From: Puccinellia tenuiflora
Taxonomy: Eukaryota; Streptophyta; Magnoliopsida; Poales; Poaceae
Length of the DNA stretch: 64,000 bases
NCBI GenBank assembly: GCA_012064385.1
Contig: QRDG01000412.1
Span: 904,853 to 968,852, forward strand
Reading direction: 5' to 3'
Made by a program: the position numbers and the translations under genes. This document shows, one piece after another, positions 57,779-64,000 of this stretch (positions are counted from its first letter, which is position 1; each line of letters begins with the position of its first letter). Under the pieces are notes generated by a model. It saw only the letters and a list, made by a program, of their open reading frames with translations, was not told the origin of the DNA and ran no database searches.

Positions 57779-58544
57779 TGTCGGGGGGCGACCCCCGGAT
57801 AGGGTCAAGATAATGAGTTAAGTGTTGCCCGGAGTTGACCGGGTCAAGGTTTATCGACATAACGGGGACCGGCACTGTCGGGGATATGAACCCCGGATAT
57901 CCCAAAGAGATCCATTTCTTCAGAACTCCCCGAGCCGGTTGAATGAGTGCCGGCTGAAACCTGCCGGCCGAATCCAGTCGCCTGCGTCTACCCGGATACA
58001 GACGTCCGGCTGGGCTGGAGCCGGACGCACCAACCGACAACTCCGTACGAGTGGGCCAGGCCCGTATAACCGGTCCTGGTGAACAGTACTCCTTGTCGGG
58101 CATCTCCTGTATAGAATCATGGCAACAAGCTCCAGCCGGCTCAGAAAGTAGTGATGTCATAGGGACAAACTTGTAACTTCCCTGTAACCGAAAACCCTAG
58201 CCCGCTGCCTATATAAAGCGGGCTAGAGCCTCCTGTGCGAGGTAAGTAGAAGAGACCTACATGCACACAGGCGACTAGAACACCCACGTAGCAGCACCTT
58301 CAACCTCCAGCCGGCTGCCACCCGAAACAGCTCAAGGAGCACCATTGTAGCCCGATTCTGTGATTAAGCAATAAGAACAAGAAGAGCAGGATGTAGGGGT
58401 GTTACCTCCACAAGGAGGGCCCTGAACCTGGGTAACTAGCGTGTGTTTGCGTGCTTGTTGCCCAATCCCGCGCGAGCATCCATCGTTGCCTGCCCCATAC
58501 TTCTTTCCATCTCTGATGGATATGCCGTGCAACCCACCACGACA
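57779..58544 (+). repeat. 5' LTR of a Tat-like Gypsy element
   Basis: 766 bp from TGTCGGGGGGCGACCCCCGG to CCACCACGACA, with a TATA box at 58210 and directly followed by a PBS. The 5 bp before it are CGGTG; the partner duplication lies beyond the window. Confidence 0.85.
58210..58217 (+). promoter_or_regulatory. LTR TATA box
   Basis: CCTATATAAAGCGGGCTAG in the Tat-like LTR, about 330 bp before its end. Confidence 0.65.
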
Positions 58545-58546
58545 TT

Positions 58547-58564
58547 TGGCGCCCACCGTGGGGC
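58547..58564 (+). other. Primer binding site of the Tat-like element
   Basis: TGGCGCCCACCGTGGGGC, 2 bp after the LTR end, a PBS form common in grass Gypsy elements. Confidence 0.75.
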
Positions 58565-59193
58565 TCGCGACGAGTGGAGTCACGTTCTGCGCGGGATCTC
58601 GGACCGTAGATGATCGGCGGATCGTCTCCGGCCTCGTGCTCTCCATCGGCTCCATCGGCTGCATCCTCGACAACACCAAGAGCTTCGCCGACGTGGGCTT
58701 CACCAGCGGAGGCACGGTCGTCACCCTTGGCGAGTTCCATGTCTACGTCGCCGTCGCCGCCAAGGAATACCCGGAGGTGGTCTACTCAAGCTTGGCTCCT
58801 TCGATCTTCGACGCCAGCACCTGCGACGATGACGCCGCCTTCGGCTACCTCAACTCCGGCGACGCCGACCGCGACGATGTCAAGCTCAACGTCTACGCCG
58901 AGGTGCACATGGTCGACCACGCGGCGGCGGGAGGCGCCGTCGCCGCTACTGTTCATGAAGCTGGCGAACCCTCTCGTTTCCAGCGCAACCATGAGGCCGA
59001 CTTCGAGCTGCTAAGCACCCCCATCGCGCCGGGTGCGGATCCAGCCAAGGCGGTGGCTGAACTCGAGAGGATGCGTCAACAGATATACGACAAGGCTCTT
59101 CACCTCGCATCAACACAGCGCCGACTCAACGCCACGATGCGCGAGTACAACACCGCCCACGGCTTCGAGCCGGCAAGGGGCAACACGAAGTAG
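58565..59193 (+). pseudogene. Gag N-terminal part of the Tat-like element
   Basis: The open frame runs from within the LTR (58441) through the PBS to a TAG at 59191. It ends in AVAELERMRQQIYDKALHLA and NATMREYNTAHGFEPARG, a helical Gag-like tail. The following gag part is in another frame, so an indel lies near 59200-59400. The true start codon is not clear. Confidence 0.55.
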
Positions 59194-59414
59194 CTGAATG
59201 AGGTCAGGCGCAAAGGAGGGATCTCGGTGGTGTCCTGAACCGTGCCGGCCAGCCGCACGAGCATTCAGACATCATACTGCCCGAGTACATCAACCCGGTG
59301 CAAAACATGAAGGCTGCGGAGGCGGCCGCAGCAGAGCTACCCCATCTCCAAGGCGAGGAGTTACGCCAACAAGCACGCCGGGTCCAAGAGCTCATCGCCG
59401 CGGCCAACCGGTAG

Positions 59415-61574
59415 CAACGCGAAACCGAGGCGACGACGAGCCGAGAACATCATGAGCCGCCTCCAAGCTACGATCCAGCCGGCAAGTCCAAGCAAGGCGC
59501 TGAGGCGTCATCCACAAGCCGCGGAAGGGCGAAGGACAAGCAACCACGAGCTCATCGCGAGGGGAGCGCAAGCTCGCATCCTCGTGATCACGGCTGCGAT
59601 CCGGCTGGACGACGCGAAGACGGCAACCGGAACAGGCCGCAAACCGGCCGCAGCGTCAAGGAGCGAATCGGACACAAGGTCACCATCGAGGAGCGCCTGG
59701 GACCGCGGGGGCCTGAAACAAGCCACGACGCTCGCCTCTGCATCGACGCGCTCAAGGCGTCAAGCATCATCGAGGAGGAAGACATCGCCGCACATCGCTG
59801 CTTCGAACCTCGCATCCGGACCGAGCAGTTCCCGCGGGGATTCACCCTCCCAAGGGATACACCCAAGTACAACGGCACCGCGAAGCCAGAAGACTGGCTC
59901 GCCGATTACGTCACGGCGGTCAACATCGCAGGCGGCAACAAGCGAGTGGCCGTACGCTACGTGCCACTTATGCTCCAGGGGTCGGCTCGGACTTGGCTGA
60001 ACAGCCTGCCGGCTGAAAGCGTCAACAGCTGGTTGGACTTTGAGGAGGTGTTCAACCGCAATTTCACCGGCACCTACTTGCACCCAGGCAACGCACAGCT
60101 GCTCGCGCTGTGCAAGCAGAAGGACGGCGAGTCGGACCAAGCCTACCTCACCCGGTGGACTAGCCTACGCAACTCCTGCGAGGGAATCCTCGAGCTCCAA
60201 GCCGTCCAGTACTTCATTCAAGGTTGCCGAGACCAGACGCTGCTCAAGCACAGGCTCCTAAGGAAGAGCCCGAAGACCATGGCGGAACTCATGGCGATCG
60301 CCGACGAATACGCCACCGCCGACGCGGGCATGACCAACCCGATCCGACTCGACGAAGCCGGAAGAATTATTACGACGGAGCCGGCTGCACGCCGCAGCCG
60401 GGCGGAGAACCAGGAAGGAGGAAAATCGACCCGGCGTGACTCCGACGCAGCAGGCAAGCGCAAGTCCACAGACGACCGCGTCGAGTCCAAGGTCGTCGCC
60501 ACTACCGAGGGAAGGCCGGCAGGAGGCTTCGACAACCGCCGCATGAGGACGAGCAGCGACATGCGCCGGACGAGGGCGAGGAACAGCTACGAGTTCCTAA
60601 TCGATCAACCATGCTGGAACCATGGTGACCGGCCAGCGAACCACACCGTTCGACAATGCAACCTCGGCCGCCCAAGGCCACCACCGTACGAGCGACGAAA
60701 TCCGCCTCCGCCTCTGGACGAAGCCGGACGAGACGATCGAAGACGTGACGACGGACGGCGCGAAGACAGGAATCGCGATGATCGCCAACGCGAAGAACAG
60801 AGGAGGGAGCGCCTTCCTGCTCCGCCTCCAAGGGGTCCAGACGGCTACCAGAATCCGGATGCCGCCTACATCGTGTTCGTCAGCGAACGCGACGACAAGC
60901 GAAGCCGGCGCGAGCGATTCAAGGAGGTGAATGCGGTGGTTCCACCCGTCCCCCAGTACCTCAACTGGTCACAAGAACCAATCACGTGGGACCGCCGCGA
61001 CCACCCGGAGCTGATGCCCAACCCAGGAGGCTATGCTCTAGTCCTGGAGCCCATGATCATCTCCACCATGCGCGCCTGCACCTTCTCACGCGTCCTCATC
61101 GACGGGGGCAGCAGCATCAACATCCTCTACCGCGACACGCTGGAGAAGCTGGGAGTCTCCGAGTCCAGCTTGACGCCGAGCCGGACGGTCTTCCACGGCA
61201 TCGTGCCGGGGCGAGCCGGCTCATCCATGGGCCTCATCCGGCTGGACGTCCTATTCGGCACCAAGAGCAATCACCGCCGCGAGACCATCTCCTTCGAGGT
61301 GGTCAACCGCTCCAGCGCCTACCACGCCATCCTCGGGCGGCCGGCGCTCGCCAAGTTCATGGCGGTGCCACACTATGCCTACCTCAAGATGAAACTACCA
61401 GGCCCACGCGGGATCATCACCGTCGCCGGAGACTACAAGCGCTCCATCGCCTGCGCCTCGGACAGCGCGAAGGTGGCTGAGACCATGGTCTGCAACGAGG
61501 AGATGAAGCAATTCAAGCGCAAGGCCAGCGAGGAAAAGCTGGAGATTCCGGAGTCGGCCAAGCCGGCTGGCTAG
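59415..61574 (+). pseudogene. Gag and aspartic protease of the Tat-like element
   Basis: This frame opens after an in-frame TAG at 59412 and stays open to a TAG at 61572. It contains the gag domain (FPRGFTLPRDTPKYNGTAKP, LQGSARTWLNSLPAESVNSW, LCKQKDGESDQAYLTRW), an Arg/Asp-rich stretch with a Cys/His motif CWNHGDRPANHTVRQC, and the protease (RVLIDGGSSINILYRDTL, AILGRPALAKF). The catalytic Asp is present. It is continuous with the RT frame apart from stops. Confidence 0.85.
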
Positions 61575-64000
61575 TCGAATTTCCAGGCGGCGCGAGACAC
61601 AAAGAAGATCTACTTCGACGACAACGACAAATCCAAGTTCGTCACTGTGGCGGCGAGCCTGGACCCCAAATAGGAAAGCGCGCTCGTCGAGTTCCTCCGT
61701 GAGAACCGGGACATCTTCGCGTGGTCCCCCAAGGACATGCCGGGTGTACCGAGGGAACTCGCCGAGCACTCTCTACACTTACGGCCAGACGCCAAGCCGG
61801 TGAAGCAGTCCTTGCGACGCTTCGCGGAAGGAAGAAGACAGTTGATAGGAGAAGAGATAGCACGGCTACTCGCGGCCAGATTCATCAAGGAAGTACAACA
61901 CACGGAGTGGTTGGCCAATCCGGTGATGGTGGAAAAGAAGAACAAGCGGTGGCGGATGTGTATCGATTACACCCACCTCAACAAGGCTTGCCCTAAGGAC
62001 CCCTTCGCATTGCCGCGCATCGACCAGGTGATCGACTCCACGGCCGGCTGCGACCTCCTCTCCCTCCTCGACGCCTACTCCGCTGAACCCGAATGACCAG
62101 CTCAAGACCGCCTTCATCACCCCCTATGGCCCATACTGCTACACCACCATGCCGTTTGGCTTGAAGAACGCGGGGGCAACATACCAGCGCTGCATGCAGA
62201 AATGCTTGCACGACCAGATCGGTCGCAACGCGCATGCCTACGTCGACGATGTCGTCATCAAGACCAAGGAGAAGCACACCCTCCTCACTGACCTCAAGGA
62301 AACCTTCGACAACTTGCGCCGCTTCCAGATGAAGCTCAACCCGAAGAAATGTGGGTTCGGCGTTCCAGCCGGACAGCTACTCGGCTACCTTGTGTCGGCA
62401 CGAGGAATCGAGGCCAACCCGGAGAAAATCGCCGCCATCGACAACATGCGACAACCAAGAAGCGTCAAGGACATCCAAAAGTTCACCGGTTGCCTGGCAT
62501 CCCTCAGCCGCTTCATCAGCCGGCTCGGTGAGAAGGATCTCCCGCTGAAGAAGACTGACAAGTTCGTCTGGAGCGACGTGGCAGACGCCGGCTTCAAGGA
62601 ACTCAAGCATGCGATGGCCACCACCCCGGTCTTAGCACCTCCGGCTCCGAAGGAGCCCATGCTCATGTACATTGCCGCCTCCAACCTAGTCGTGAGCGTC
62701 GTCCTGGTGGTGGAACGAGATGAAGCCGGCAAGCAGCGGCCGATTTAGCGGCCAGTCTACTACCTCAGCGAGGTGCTCTCGCAGTCAAAGCAAAATTACC
62801 CACACTACCAGAAGCTCGTATACGGCGTGTACATGGCAATGAAGAAGCTGAAGCACTACTTCCAAGAGTATCCGATCAAAGTGATAAGAGACGCTCCGCT
62901 TGACGAGATCATAAGCAACAAGGACGCAACCGGCAGAGTCGCGAAATGGGTGATCAACCTGACAGCGCACGGAGTCGAATATGACAAGAGAACAGCGATC
63001 AAGTCACAGGAGCTGGCTGACTTTCTAGCCGACTGGACGGAGACGGACCACGTGCCGCCGCCACCTGACTCCGGCAAACATTGGCTCATGCACTTCGACG
63101 GTTCCAAAAGATACTGGGGACTCGGCGCCGGAGTCGTCCTCACCTCACCCAAGGGGGGCCGACTCGAGTACGTGCTACAAATCCACTTCACGACGTCCAA
63201 CAATGTAGCCGAATACGAAGCTCTCGCACACGGCCTCAAGCTCGCCAAGGCCATGAACATCAAGCGGATCCTCTGCTACGGCGACTCCGACTTGGTGGTC
63301 CAGCAGACCACTGGTCATTGGGACGCCAAGGACCCCAACATGGACGCCTACCGCTTCTTCGTCCAGCAACTCGCGGGATGCTTCGACGGATGTGAATTCC
63401 ACCACATACACCGCTCCAACAATGACGCAGCTGACACTTTGGCGAACATTGGTTCTCTTCGCGAGGAGATCCCACCCGGCGTCGCCCTTGAGAAGCTGTA
63501 CAAGCCATCCATCACGCCGTGTCCCGGCTCCGACTCCATCCGGATGCCGCCAGGCGCGGAGTCGGCTGGGCCGGCTCCAGGCGAGCCGGAAACCGTCGAG
63601 GTTCTCGTCATCGAAGAGGGTCCGCCATGGACCCAACCCTTCCTCGCCTACCTCGCCAATGACGAGCTCCCGGCGGACGAACTCATCGCCAGGCAAATCA
63701 AACGCCGAGCAAGTGCTTACACCATCATCAACATCGAGCTATACAAACGCAGTGTCTCTGGAATATTCCAGCGCTGTGTGAACCAAGAAGAAGGAATCAA
63801 GATCCTCAAAGAAATCCATCAAGGCGAATGCGGTCATCACGCATCCTCCAGGGCTATTGTGGCTAAGGCATTCAGGCACGGGTTCTACTGGCCGACTGCG
63901 CTGGCGGACGCGAACCAGCTGGTCCGGCTCTATAACGGCTGCCAACGATTCGCAACGCAGAAGCACTCAAGACAATTCCTATCACCTGGCCGTTTGCCGT
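61575..64000 (+). pseudogene. RT, RNase H and start of integrase of the Tat-like element
   Basis: RT blocks: WRMCIDYTHLNKACPKDPF (from about 61950), MPFGLKNAGATYQRCMQK and HAYVDDVVIKTK with the YVDD active site, then the RT/RNase H linker (KFTGCLASLSRFISRL). RNase H and the additional RNase H-like domain follow (HFDGSKRYWG, NNVAEYEALAHGLKLA, CYGDSDLVVQQ). The integrase zinc region is GHHASSRAIVAKAFRHGFYW, then LYNGCQ; the first Cys of the CxxC pair is Tyr here. Lesions: TAG at 61670, a short frame-changing deletion near 62085 between RT motifs, TAG at 62746, and another indel near 63965. It is non-functional and runs off the window. Confidence 0.87.

Larger units (their letters stand above)
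57779..64000 (+). mobile_element. Tat/Retand-like Gypsy element, 5' part, decayed
   Basis: LTR, PBS, gag, protease, RT, RNase H, a second archaeal-type RNase H-like domain and the integrase zinc region lie in this order; the window ends inside integrase. The extra RNase H segment (HFDGSKRYWGLGAGVVL) is the mark of the Tat lineage. Stops and indels break the coding region. Confidence 0.85.

Overview
This is nuclear DNA of a grass, most likely a Pooideae species in the wheat/barley/oat/ryegrass group. Two intron-rich plant genes lie in the first 15 kb. The rest is almost entirely transposable elements of grass type: CACTA elements with TTTAGTCCCGGTT-type subterminal repeats, a BARE/Angela-like Copia solo LTR, Gypsy LTRs beginning TGATACGTCTC, a Stowaway MITE, a tRNA-derived SINE and a Helitron end. 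The species cannot be fixed from the sequence.

Host genes. At 1.1-7.1 kb (minus) lies a SAWADEE HOMEODOMAIN HOMOLOG gene (SHH2 type, RNA-directed DNA methylation family) of seven exons, with two apparent 1-nt frameshifts. At 10.9-14.0 kb (minus) lies a complete seven-exon proline-rich extensin-like receptor kinase (PERK) gene whose exons join into an open 751-codon frame; one intron is GC-AG. Between and around them sit small non-autonomous elements (Harbinger-like MITE, hAT elements, a SINE, a 738-bp PIF/Harbinger-like element) and a short plastid DNA insertion from the trnA-UGC/rrn23 region.

16.8-21.6 kb: a 4.8-kb non-autonomous CACTA element with intact termini and ATC target duplications. 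It carries captured pieces of two unrelated genes, a UDP-glucuronate 4-epimerase and ribosomal protein eL43 (RPL37A), so it is a Pack-CACTA.

22.2-47.8 kb: one large degraded CACTA element on the minus strand, about 10.8 kb once later insertions are subtracted. It encodes a TNP2-type transposase, a second protein with a Ulp1-like cysteine protease domain, and a small coiled-coil plus membrane-segment protein. Four elements inserted directly into it: a hAT MITE, a Gypsy-type solo LTR, a BARE-like Copia solo LTR and a Pack-MULE with 247-bp terminal inverted repeats. The Pack-MULE was itself split by a solo LTR and by a gag-protease-only Gypsy element that ends in an odd third partial LTR. Matching target duplications allow the insertion order to be read.

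47.8-64.0 kb: a Stowaway MITE, a Helitron 3' end, a minus-strand Gypsy LTR, pieces of other LTRs, and the 5' part (LTR, PBS, gag, protease, RT, RNase H, start of integrase) of a decayed Tat-like Gypsy element that runs off the window. No rRNA, functional tRNA or CRISPR array was seen.
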